Positions 24,191 to 35,900 of a stretch of DNA of 64,000 nt are shown piece by piece. Source of the DNA: Humulus lupulus (Eukaryota; Streptophyta; Magnoliopsida; Rosales; Cannabaceae); contig NC_084800.1 of NCBI RefSeq assembly GCF_963169125.1, positions 56,590,866 through 56,654,865 of the forward strand, read 5' to 3'. A model generated the notes under the pieces. It was not told the DNA's origin and did not search any database. It saw nothing but the letters and a program-made list of their open reading frames with translations. Position 1 is the first letter of the stretch. Each line of letters begins with the position of its first letter. A program made the translations under genes and the position numbers.

Positions 24191-25515
24191 TGTTAACCCA
24201 AGATATGTTTCCAAGAGGGGGGGTGAATTGGAAATTTAAACTAATTTCGTAAATTTAAAACTTAATATGCCAAATTATGCAATAAATCAAATTTATCAAG
24301 TAAAAACAAATAATATGGCAAACAAATAGAAATAGCAAATAATCAAAATTGTAATGTAAAGAGTTGAAGGTTAAGAAATCGCAAACTCTCGAATTTTACA
24401 AGGTTCGGTAGAACTAAGCCACCTACGTCCTTGGTCTTCAAAGCTATGGACCTAGCTTTGAGTTCAACTATTGAGCCAAGTTAGCGGGCTTGACTAACCC
24501 TTACAACCGGGAATTTTTCACCAAGGTATTTCCAAACCTCTTACAATAGTTTTCCACCACCAAGGACTATCAACCTCTTTTTCGGATTGTTGAAGTGCCA
24601 ATCTCACTCTAACCGGGTTGTTTACAAAACCGGTGCCAACCTCACCTCAATCTCAATATGGGAATGTGTTTGATATTACAAGCAAAAATCACTCTAGAAG
24701 TATGATAATACAATGAGAAACCTAGAGTGATTAGCAAGCACACTTAGAAGAAATAAATACAAATTTTGGCTCAAGTGTGTGAATATGTGTTTGGATGAGT
24801 TAAACTTTGAGAGCTCTTTGAAATCAATGGATTTGGTTTGGTATATGTAATAAATGCTCAGCCAACAAACAACTTTGAGTAAAAAACGAGTTTATATAGA
24901 GTTTGGGAAAAAACTAGCCGTTTATAGCCGTTAGGGGTTAATTTTCGTAGCTGTCTGCCGCGAACCGGAAGTCCGGATGGGGAACCGGAATTCCGGTCTG
25001 GAAGCAACCGGAATTCCGGTTGCCAATCCGGAATTCCGAATGGCAAACAGAGAGCAAAAGTCTGAATTGTGCCATTTTCCCGTTTTTCAATTCTTCATAA
25101 CTTTTAGCTAGTTTATCCGATTTCAAAAATTCCAATTGCGTTACGACCGTATCGGGATGTATTTTCTTAAAAGTGAATTTAGGATATTTATTTCTCATTC
25201 TACAAAATCACCATTTTTTAGTACGTGAGTGAGCCAAATTTTATACTTATGACTTAAAGTATACTTGCAATCACTTTACAAGACTAAGAAATGAAATTAA
25301 ACCTTTATCTTGAGTTTCTTGAGTCTTGAAGTCCATTTCGGGTCGTTTCCGAAAAATTTGGTAAAATGACCATTTTGCCCTTGGTCATAAGTTTGACTTT
25401 GAAGTGCTAATTCACTTTGGTTTTTGCTACAAAAATCAACAAATCATTAGTAACAAATAATAATCAAATATTTGTTAATCATAAAAACAAGGAGACTTAA
25501 GAGTTTGGGTCAACA
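24191..25515 (-). mobile_element. Solo LTR nested in the LARD-like element
   Basis: This 1325-bp segment begins TGTTAACCCAA and ends TTGGGTCAACA, a near-perfect short inverted repeat with TG...CA ends. It is flanked by an exact 5-bp duplication GGAGT (24186-24190 and 25516-25520). It has no internal coding region, primer site or second LTR, so it is most likely a solo LTR left by recombination. A TATA-like CTATATAAACTCG reads on the - strand (around 24888-24900), which suggests a - strand orientation. The segment is more AT-rich than the host element. Confidence 0.85.
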
Positions 25516-25579
25516 GGAGTGAGCTTAGGAGTCGAGGCAGGAAGATTGGCCAGCGGTCTGTCGATGAGGGCATCGACAA

Positions 25580-25595
25580 TTGAAGTGTGGGAGAG
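25580..25595 (+). other. Polypurine tract before the 3' LTR
   Basis: TTGAAGTGTGGGAGAG lies directly upstream of the 3' LTR (TGTAACATG at 25596), where plus-strand priming would start. Confidence 0.8.
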
Positions 25596-26768
25596 TGTAA
25601 CATGCCGGCCTTAATGGCATGTTACAAGCTAGGATGGCGCTCGGTCAGATGCGCACGCGAGGGTGCAGGCTGGTGAGCATGCTGATGCCTAGTTTGTACG
25701 GCAGTGGCATTTTCGTAAATATCTTCAATATTGCCCGGAAATGGACGGGACTTGGTAAATTCCATATTGAAGGGTCAATGAACGAAATGGTACGATTGGA
25801 TTTGGGAGATTCGGAGAATTGGCGAGCTGGAAGCCAAATATGTCTCCCAAGCAAAAATCATATATGTTCTTGGTAGAAGGCTAAAAGCTCAGAAGGCTCT
25901 TTGTAGGGGGAGCACCTGGTGTCAGCTCTCCACCACCCCTTGGCGCAGGTGCGTCAAGTGAGCTACTACTAGTTGGGAGGACTAGTAGGGCGGGCATATG
26001 AGGACCACGAGGGGACTCATTGTCTCCATGAGTAGGAGTACTCATGGACATTACCGGGCCGCCCCGATAGTGCGTCGAAGTATGCTGCCAGAGGTTTAAG
26101 GATACGGTTCCCTTGGCTTGCCGGGATGCCGCTTTCATGGAACGTGGCCCAAACCTTCGAGAGATGTCGTGGTGCGCCATGGCCACGAATCGATACACGA
26201 GATGGCACGTGAAGTCATTCGTGGGACTTGTTAGCATGCAAGCATTGGAGGGTGCACTATGCTTGAGTAGGACAGAGGTCCAGTGTATGCTACTAGTTTG
26301 GCAGCCAGTCTCGAGGGCCTGCCAACATGCACGATGATATGGTGCCTTGAGGATTGGACCATGGACGTATGGGAGTCATTGGTCTGTGACGTGAGCTAAT
26401 CGGATAGTATCGAATGGGACATGATGGGAGGTGTTGGCACGTCAGCTTGGTGTTGGCTCTTAGCCACACATGCTACCTTGACTTGCGAATGTCTGGGTGG
26501 GCATCAGTGTTGGGATTTGCCTCGCCATAGTGAGAACCTATGGATAGTGTGAGTATCTTGGCTAGATAGCCTTGATGCATGATTACACTCATAGATGCTG
26601 AAGAGCATGACTCGGCGAGAGTTGTTCGAGAAACGGAAGTGTGCAGAGGCACACGGTCGCGCAAAAAATGTGCCCATTGTTATTCGAATGGTTGGAAGGC
26701 TGACCTTGGCTCAGAGGAGTCAAGGTGCCGCACGGGCATTTCCGCTGTCAAAATATCAGCCCGTGACA
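25596..26768 (+). repeat. 3' LTR of the LARD-like element
   Basis: Same length (1173 bp) and ends as the 5' LTR, with about 20 substitutions and no indels seen. It is followed by the presumed target duplication TTGAG. Confidence 0.93.
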
Positions 26769-27756
26769 TTGAGCACACCGATTCATCACTCCTACACGTT
26801 CCAGATAAAATATAGGGATACCTAGATACATAATACTTCTTTACTATTAGTATTCTTTAAGAAAAAGAAGAAAGAAAGAGACATATATATCTAAAGAAAT
26901 ATATTTATATGTAATGATTATTGGTGTGACTCTTCTTCAATGGAAAACAAATGTTTTGATATTCATTTTTAAAATGGATTTTAATGATAGAAGAGCTTTT
27001 GAACTTTTATAATATAAAAAATGTTTTTGTAATCCCCGCTTACCACAAGATTACATTACTTTATTAATATAACTATTTTGTAATATCTTATATTTTCAAT
27101 AATTCTTATTTTTTATTTGAAGTTATACATATTTGATATTCTAAACTCAAATTTATACAATTAAATATTATTAATATGACAAAATTATTTTTAATTATAT
27201 GTAATTAAATAATTAAATTTAAATTTGAAACTCTTATTATAAATGCCAAATATCTTTCCCAAAATGGAGAATAAATAAAAGAAAAGGGTCTAGAGACTGC
27301 AGGCCATGAGTTTATTTTTGTGGATCATAATTCCAAGGAATTTCATACTCAACAATGTTAAGCACTGATTCACGGACAAACTGGAAGAGACACATTTCTT
27401 TCCTCTGGTGATTCTTTGATTTGAATGGCAGAACAATTGTTCCATAACTCCATCATCTTCATTTTTGTAGACAATCTTCCAACAAGGCACAATCAAATTG
27501 TTTCATTTACATTTTGGCTCTCCTCATTATACAGAATGTTAATTTGGGTTTCTTTAGCATCAGGAGTGGGTGTAGTGTAAGGATTCCATTAGGAAATAAA
27601 AATAAAAGATTGGAATAAACTATAGTATAATTAATTGATTATATTTTTTTATTAGCTCAAGTATTTGTAAATTTTTTAAATTCCTTGTAAAATTTTACAA
27701 AATAATTTGTATTTACTTTATAGAAAAAAACAAATATTATTTTCAGTTTAATAATA
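26769..27756. other. Intergenic DNA with an unassigned GC-richer patch
   Basis: The stretch is mostly AT-rich. At about 27290-27560 there is a less AT-rich patch where - strand frames read, for example, MCLFQFVRESVLNIVEYEIP interrupted by stops. It could be the relic of a gene or transposon fragment; I cannot name the family. Confidence 0.35.
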
Positions 27757-28123
27757 AGGTTTATATATTTTTACACTCTGTGTTTTGTTTCACTACTTAT
27801 TTGAACTCTGTATTTTCACAAATTACTTTTTTTTATTGTTATGTTTTATAAAATAGTTCAAATAGACCCCTAAATCCGATTTTGATCAAAATTTTTTGAA
27901 CTAAAATCACAAATAATTCATCAAACTAACAACTCAGAACAAAAATACAGTTATTCTGCCTAAGAACTGTATTGTTATATTTAATTTTTTGTTCATCAAA
28001 ATCAAGTTTATGAGCTTATTTGAACTATTTTACAAAACACAAGGTTCAAAAAATAATTTATCAAAAACACAGAATCTAAATATGTAATAAGAAAAAACAG
28101 CGAGTCTAAAAATGTATAAACTC
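27757..28123. mobile_element. MULE-type MITE with perfect 9-bp target duplication
   Basis: The ends AGGTTTATATATTTTTACAC and, in reverse complement, GAGTTTATACATTTTTAGAC begin imperfect inverted arms of at least about 75 bp. The 367-bp element is flanked on both sides by TTAATAATA (27748-27756 and 28124-28132). A 9-bp duplication with long arms is characteristic of Mutator-like elements. It encodes nothing. Confidence 0.85.
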
Positions 28124-28222
28124 TTAATAATATATCAGTATTCTTCTCTTTTACATCATCTCTCATACAAGTGTCAATATAAATATTAAATTTGTAACAA
28201 AAAGTGATATCAAATAATAATA

Positions 28223-30389
28223 GGGATAATTACATCCGGCACCGTAATTTAAAAAAAAAATCGCTTTTTACGGTAAACTAAAATAATTATACATTTTACG
28301 GTAAAATTTGTTCTTACGTGCCGTATAACACATCTCTTCTCTCAAAATTTATTTGCGCCAAGACCAATCCTCAAACTAATATATTATCCATATATAAATA
28401 GTGTCTATATATTTATAAAATAGCTATAACTAAATAATTTTTGTTTGCTAACTGACTCCTTATAAACTTTAAAATAAATAATATATATTTATACATATAT
28501 ATGATAATATCCTACCTATCTTACTCTCTTTTTTTCCATCTTTTACACTACTGATTTTTTTATGTTTTTTTCTCTTCAGTCATTAGTTCATAGATACTTT
28601 TGGTACGATAATAATAATAATAATTACAAATAAATTTATTTTACTTATAAATATTTAAAATATAATTATTAATATTAAATAAATATTATACTTTATTAGT
28701 ATAATACTTACATAAAATATTATATATTTAATCAATATAATATATTTTTTTATTAATTGTTACAATTTAAAAATATATATATATATGTTCCTTGTTCAAT
28801 GCAATTTAACATTTTTGTATATACTAATTATAATATTCTTTTAGTTACAAACTTAGTTTTATATATTTTTGTTACAAATAGGTTAACTAAATTTACAACT
28901 TACTTTTTGAAAATATTAGTCACAAATATAATTTTTTTAGTTATAAAATTAGTTATGTAAACCATTGTTACAAAATAAAAATAAAAATAGCAAGGAATTA
29001 TTCTATAAATGTTGTCTACAAAAATATAAAACTCGTGTTACAAATCTGTAAAACTTGGTTATATATTTATAAATATTGTTTACAAAAATATTTTTATGTA
29101 ATTGGTTTACGCATATGTAAAAGCATGTTACAGGTTTGTAACATGTAAATTCATAGTTGTCGTTGTCTGTAAAAGCTTGTTACATCTTTGTAACATGTAA
29201 GTTCTTATTTAGCATTTCTTTATCATATTGTTTAGCGTTGCTCAAGATCCAAACCAATCCAATTACCCCGAATCAATCCAATAATAAAAAATTGGATATT
29301 CAATTACAATTGGATTTGATTGAATTTGTAAACTTTTGGATATTCAATCATATTGTTTAAGTTGTTTTATAACTATTAGGATTTTCGTAACTTTTGGTTA
29401 CAATATTGTAACAATATGGAAAAGTAAATATTTTTCTGTAAACTTTGGTTACAAGTTTGTAACTACACAGAAAAGTATTACTATAAACTTTATATAATTT
29501 AAATATTCTTACAAGGAAGAGTTACTAATATTATAACAATGAGTTATGAGGTCGTAAAAATAAGTTCCAAATTAATAACAACGAGTTTCCAATTTCGTAA
29601 CAATTAATTATAAGTTTGTAACAATGAGTTATCAATTTGGTAACAATGAGTTAAGCTTGTAATGATGAATTACCAAATGATTACTAAAATGTTAATTATG
29701 ATTAGATTAGTTGCTAACAATTTTGTAAACATGAGTTATTAATTATTTTAAAGGGTTATTGAAGTAATCACTAATAATTTTGTGACATGTGTTATAAATA
29801 TATTGCTCAATTACAAGATTAATTACTATTAATTTTGTAAATTTAGGTTAGTAATACTTTCAAAATTTTATAGGATTTACTATCAACAATTATGTTATTG
29901 CTTTTTCATATTTTTGTAACTACTTATTTATAATTTGATTTTCCATTCACTTTGTTATATTTATTTTTTGTTACAACTTATTTCCATTTTAATGATTTTT
30001 TTAATTATTATCTTACAAAGTTTTTATTACTTTATATATAAGAAAATATTTATTATCATTAAATGGTTTTTTTTTAAAATATAACGAATTTCATAAAAAA
30101 TTATTTAATTAATATATTTAAATTCATATCATTATATATTTACAATTTTTTTTTATTAATGTTAGTAATTATATTTTATTGAAAATCAAAAATTCATTTC
30201 TTTGTTTTTATTTTGTGTAGCAAGCTTGGAGTATATAGCCGATTAATGTAGAATTATTTGTCAACTAAGTTACTTTTTCGGATTAACATCTCCTGTGTAT
30301 ACAACTTTCTACCGTATATATGTAAATATTTTCATTAACCGTATTTTTTGAATTTTTTTCTCGTATTAAGGTATAGTTGTAAGTTTCCC
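28223..30389. mobile_element. Non-autonomous MULE-like element rich in GTTACAA/TTGTAAC words
   Basis: The left end GGGATAATTACATCCGGCAC is mirrored by the right end, which reads GGGAAACTTACAACTATACC in reverse complement. Flanks are ATAATAATA (28214-28222) and ATAATGATA (30390-30398), a 9-bp duplication with one mismatch. From about 28800 to 29960 the interior is a degenerate series of GTTACAA, TTTGTAAC and GTAACAATGAGTTA words in both orientations. No transposase frame is present. Confidence 0.6.
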
Positions 30390-31022
30390 ATAATGATATG
30401 CTATTATGCATAATATTATATATATTTAAAAATAAAAGTCTCCTTCAAAAATAAATTATAAAATGTAGCAATTAAATTTATAAACTCATTAAATATTAGT
30501 AATTAAGTCATTGTATGTTATTTTTTTTGAAAAAGATTGCATTGTATAACCAAAAAGGCATCATAAGCGAAATGAAGAATTCACAATTTTGAATTTTGAA
30601 TTCAATCTTTTTCATAAAAAAATTATATATTAGGAACTCAATTGTTATTGTTTATAAACTTCTGAAACTTAATTGTTGCATTTTATAGTTTATGGACTAA
30701 TTTACTAAGCCAGAAGGACTATCATACTAAAACCCCCCACACAATAAATGCTTAAAAATAGCTTAGTTCATTTGGTAAATTATAATTTTATATATTTCTT
30801 TTAAATTTCGATTTATTCATATTTTTATATGATCTAACACTTCTTAACTTCGCAATGCCACAAAACTTTCATTTTAAGAACGACAAGTCGTTTCATTTTA
30901 AGAACGACAAGGTAGCATAATAGGGCAACTAAATTCCAATTCCGAGTCTAATAAAACCCCTTGCAGAGTTTGTATTTCGCTGCCTCTACGGGCTGATGTC
31001 GTGAGCTTTGTAGGCTGTAGCT
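30390..31022. other. AT-rich DNA and upstream region of the small membrane-protein gene
   Basis: No gene was recognised. A short direct repeat CATTTTAAGAACGACAAG occurs twice at about 30871-30911. The last ~100 bp are GC-richer and probably form the promoter and leader of the next gene. Confidence 0.5.
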
Positions 31023-32137
31023 ATGGAGGGAATACAGAAGATGATTCGCAATGTTACCAAAGACTCAAATTTGGGGTCCTCTTCATCATTTGAAACGTCT
31101 CGTTTGGGCGAAGGACTCTCTGCTGCCTTATCCTCAGACCATTCTCGCGTTCTGGTCACCAGATCTTCCAGGTACCCACTTCTCAATTCCCAATGCCCTT
31201 CACTATTCTCCTTTAGTTTACTCTTCTTTCTCTTCTTCAGAGTAGGGACCAATGTAGACGGGTCGAGGGGATAGTCTGTGGTTTGCTGATGATTGATATA
31301 TGGGTTGGAGTAAAGGGTCCTAAAGATTAAATTGGGAGGACCAGTACTCAAAAAACGAAGATTATATAGGTTCAAGACCAGTAATATTTAAAATTGAAAA
31401 AAAAGGACCAAGTTTGCATTTGTATACTGTGTATTCCAGTTCTCAAGTACATTACTATGAGGTTTTAATGGTTGGACTAGTGTTTAATGGAATTATTTTC
31501 TTTCTTATCGTTATCCCCGAAGTGAAGGATTGAATCTTTTGTTATATTGTATGTAACGATCTTTCTTCGAAGAGTGTTGCTATTTCCAACATTAACACAT
31601 TAGGAGGTGCATTGGTCCACTAATACTTATTTACAAGTTAAAATATGTGGCACCGGTATTGAATTGCACCTATTACACCTCATAGCATTACTTTTATTTG
31701 AATTTGACTTCTTATATTTGGACTTATTTCGTTCCCTTGTATCGATTTCTTCTTCTTTCTTCTTAAAGTTAGTTCAACAGAGTTTGTCCAGCGAGCAGGG
31801 TCTATAAATTCAGCAGCCAAGATACTATTCTAGTTTGAACTGTCAAAATTGTTGAAACCTATTTATGTTACTACTTGTTCCAGCGAATTTGAAGTTTTGT
31901 TAAGAAATTTGCACGTGTTTTATTTGCCTTCCTTCTTATGCTTGTTGTTGTTTGTTTTTTTCTTTGGTTGAAATTTCAATTGTCAAATGTTTTGATTGCA
32001 GCCGGGTGGTATCACTGTGGACATGCTCAAAACTTTGTGCCATATGTTTTACTGTTGGAGTAGTCGTGGGTTACACTTTGAAGCGTCGTGTACGAAACTG
32101 GGCTTCTAGGCTTCTTAAGCGGTTGAAAGATGATTGA
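31023..32137 (+). CDS. Small putative single-pass membrane protein, 94 aa
   Basis: Exon 1 (31023-31171) and exon 2 (32002-32137) are joined by a GT-AG intron in phase 2, giving 285 bp or 94 aa. The N-terminal half is Ser-rich and hydrophilic (GIQKMIRNVTKDSN, then SSSSFETS). Residues about 56-74 (around KLCAICFTVGVVVGY) are hydrophobic and could span a membrane. The C-terminus is strongly basic (KRRVRNWASRLLKRLKDD), which suggests it stays in the cytosol. Sharp exon edges, a GC-rich first exon and an intact frame across the intron support a real gene. I do not recognise the family. It stands alone, about 0.8 kb before the convergent 3' end of the RBOH gene. Confidence 0.65.
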
Positions 32138-32964
32138 ACACTGTTTGATCCTCTATACGATGTTCAGTTTTGAATTTACCTTTAACAGATAGATTGCCCC
32201 CTTAATTGTAAACATTTACATAAGAAAAATATGCAATTTGGATACAGTTTTTCTTGTTATTTATTACTCGAGTGGTTTAGTGGTGACTTATTGTTACTCT
32301 TTTCATTTTTTTTATTTATACATAATAATAATAACATGAGTTTGAGGATAAATTCAAGCAATTATAACATCATCATCATCCTCAAATTGAGCTTTTATAT
32401 TTTAATTTTTTAGCGTTGGATTATAAAATTGAGATTGTTTTAAGGATGGCAAAGCCTTGAACTATACTGGCTGTTCAGTCTTTAACTCTTTTTTTTTATG
32501 TTTGTGGTGCTGAAATTATTGTTCTTATATGTTTTTGTATATGATGTATGCCTTCAAGTTCAAGGTACGGTACTTCATTTCCATATTCTGAATTAATAAC
32601 ATTGGGATTAATGCCAGTAGCTGCTAATATTTACTTGTTGACTTGTTGAACAAATAGTACTATATCCACAAAGAATGTTGTTAATTCTTTAATATTAATT
32701 GTTTCTAAATAAATTGCATATTCGAATGAGCATGCCAAGTTTCAAGCAAATGAAACTCGATAATGTGTTATTCTTCTTTTTTTTTTTACACTTTGGTTTA
32801 TTATATCTATTTCTTGTTCAATATCGCTTGTATACAAAAATGGAATTTACATTTTTGAGCTTACTACCATTGTACAATATATTTATATGATATGTATCTT
32901 TTGATAAATCATTTGAATGATTACAATGAATTAGCAGCTTGGTGCTGACGGCCAATGTGTAGTT
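32138..32964. other. Convergent 3' intergenic region
   Basis: AT-rich DNA between the stop of the small gene and the 3' end of RBOH. It should contain the 3' untranslated regions of both. No other feature was seen. Confidence 0.5.
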
Positions 32965-35900
32965 TCAGAAATACTCCTTGTGGAACTCGTAACGGGTGGA
33001 TGTCTTTTGAGTCATCTCATGCGATAGCTGATGCAGTTCTTTTGCCAACACTGGCATCCCACAGTAGAAGACCCCTGCAATTATAAGAAAGTTTCTTGGT
33101 AAAACATCTCTTGGTTTACATGAGTTGCTTGGTCTGATTTTTTAAACTAAGGGCGACATTTTGTTCACAATACCTCTTTTCCTTTATCCTAAAAGGTACA
33201 TACACATATAATTGTTTAGGAAGCAGTGTCTACTTTTGTGGTCAAGGTTGGCAATGAAATAATACCTATTTCAATAATGATATTGGGTTCGCTCTGCTCA
33301 CACTTGTGTGGTAGTTAATTTGAAACATTAAATTATCATTAGAAATTAAATGACTTTTTAGCTCTATGACAAAAGCATTGATGGTACTTAATTCTTAAAA
33401 GGAATGTCTGATCTCCTGAAGCTAATTCCTTGTTAGTTGACATGTTGAGCTACGTGGAACTTTGTTCAGTCTAGTTGTATTACTTGGTACATCTTCTTGT
33501 CTTTTATTAGGAGGAGACGGGTTGTTGAAGCAGATGGATTCTAGCAATTAGTATGTAAGAACTAAGTAGCCTACATGCTACAGTCTAATTTACACACTTA
33601 TGATAGAATCAGGCATGCTCAAGTCAGAGTGTTGGAAGAATATATTTACCTACTGTCGAATACGGATGTTTTGATGCTATTTTGGTAAACACTTCTCTCC
33701 AATTTGGTCTTGCGAAGTGAGTTCTCACCTGCAAGAAACCTTTATTAGAACGCTTTGGAATTGTTTTGTTAATGTCAACTGTTTTTATAGGGCAAAATAC
33801 AATGAATTGAGCATCTATGAAGTTGCAATTCTGATAAGAAAGCATACTCGGGTGCCAGAGAGGATGTCAAAACCATGTTTTGCGTGGTTAAGAGCTTGGA
33901 CCATGGTGATAAGGGTCGACCTTGCATCACCCTCTTCATAAACACTAGTTAGGTAGTTGTGCATCTCAATCTGACCCTGTTATTGAGTTTTTTTTAACAA
34001 AGATTGACAAAAAACAGAGTTAGTTATTTGACAGCTTATTCACTTCGAGCAAAAGTACATTTAATTGAAAACTTGAATTTCGAATTACTTTATGATCCAT
34101 TTCTGCAACATCATCCATGACTCCTTTAAACCATTCAAAAGAGCCAGGTTCTCTGGTAACCCAGTAAAAATGGGCATTTGTAGTTCTCTGTGCTTTCTTC
34201 TTCCCACCAGGTGTTAAATTTGATGAGGTAAAACTATTCTGGCTGTCATCTGACCTACTAGTTTCCGTATTTGAATCCTAGGCCAGGGATACGTTAGGTA
34301 CAGTTAGTGAAAGTGAAAAGTCAATAAAAAATTTGTATAGATACTGTAAAAAGGAGAAATAAAGACGTACTAGCTCTTCTGCTCTGGTAGTGTTTATAAG
34401 ATCTCTAAGGATGCTTATAAAAGGTGTAGCTCCAATCCCAAGCCCCACCAGCAGTAAGACGTCGTAATTTCGATAGTCTTGTGCTGGTGCCCCATAAGGA
34501 CCATCAACAAACAATCTGGGTTGGCTGCATTTGATTTTCTGTTTTAATACTTCTAGAGACGCAGAACTAAAAAAAATGTTGGTAAAGTTACTTGAATAAT
34601 ACCATCTCTGATGTGAAACACCAAGCTGACCAAAGTGAGCTCTACCAATCACAGCTGATGGATCATTGCCTTCAGTAACAACCCGTTTCAGTTCTTGTGT
34701 CCAGTCCCCAACTGTTCTGATATGAACACTTAAATAGTCGTCTCCTGGGGCTGAGGTAATTGAAAATGGGTGCCTGCAAACAAAAAAATGTTGATGGTTA
34801 GATTTGTGTGGTTTTAGAGACTCAAAAAGGACAATGAGTCTCTCTTCTGATGAGACTTACCATTCAAATTGAGAGATTGTTGGGCATTGTAGAAATATAT
34901 ACTGTCCACTTTTGTACTTGAATCCTGCTGGCTTGGACGTAATTAAGTTAAAAACATGCCCTGGTAGCACCGAGACCTGTACACAGACATCTTCTATGTT
35001 GTTAATATCACTGCTAGGCGTTCTGAACATCTTAATTGAAGAAATATAGTTGAACTTCACCTTCAATATTTTCACCGAATAATGCTCTGATCTACACGTT
35101 CGCAGACTCCGCTCAGCTATATACAATACCAATGGAACAGAGATGTACATCCACGTCTGGATAATTAACGAGGGATCAACTTCCCGTTCGTCTTCCGTTA
35201 ATGTAAATAAAGTTGAAATGGAGAAAATTTCTTACCGATTTCTGATACCATTCGTGGGCTAAATACAAGTATTGTCCGTGGACTAGGAGCAAAACGTAGA
35301 CGAAAGCGAACAAGTGATGAGAGTACCAGAACGCATTGAAACCTGTCAACTTGTTGAAAGGCGCCGGCAGCTTCACCACGTTTCTACGGAATCGACGAGC
35401 GGCAAGCGTGAATGCAATGACCATGAACACCACCATTAGGATTCCAGTCACACCCTCTGGACCTGTCAAAAGGTCTTTGTACGTCGGCTGTACGCCATCA
35501 AAATCGGAGGATATGAGGGCAAATCTTTCCGGCGATGAGTTTACCAGCCTTGGAAAGTCGCACGCCAAGTGGTTCCCGGCATGAACAAAGATTCCAACGG
35601 CTATACCACACGCAATTAACTGCATGAAAAAGGTTTAATATTACCTTTCTGGGCAGCTTGTGAGAGTATTACAGAGCAGCTTCCAAAGTTTGCAAATTTT
35701 TTCCTACTTCAATAATTCAGCTCAAACATATACAAAATGATAACTTACCGTTGGCATGAGACAGAAAATATTGTTGGTACACAAAATCGAAACTTTTAAT
35801 ACCTTAATACGTTATTTCCAGTCATATAAGATGATCCTTTGTTCCTAAAAGAGAAGTGATATACTATTCAAGACTATTAACATGTTATCATGGGCCGTGT

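Larger units (their letters stand above)
20372..26768 (+). mobile_element. LARD-like non-coding LTR retrotransposon with a nested solo LTR
   Basis: Two direct LTRs of 1173 bp each (20372-21544 and 25596-26768) start TGTAACATG and end CGTGACA. Right after the 5' LTR is a primer binding site for initiator Met-tRNA, TGGTATCAGAGCC (21547-21559). Just before the 3' LTR is a polypurine tract, GAAGTGTGGGAGAG. Flanks TTTAG (20367-20371) and TTGAG (26769-26773) look like a 5-bp target duplication with one mismatch. Without the nested insertion the internal region is about 2.7 kb. I found no gag, protease, RT or integrase motif in it, so this is a large retrotransposon derivative that depends on another element. 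Its GC content is clearly higher than the flanks. Confidence 0.92.

Noticed and set aside
27290..27496. 68-aa frame on the - strand in a GC-richer patch
   Set aside because: Neighbouring frames look equally protein-like and all are broken; kept only as an unassigned patch in the intergenic entry.
28800..29960. Possible CRISPR-like or satellite array
   Set aside because: Words are short, variable and irregularly spaced in a plant MULE-like element; there are no repeat-spacer units.
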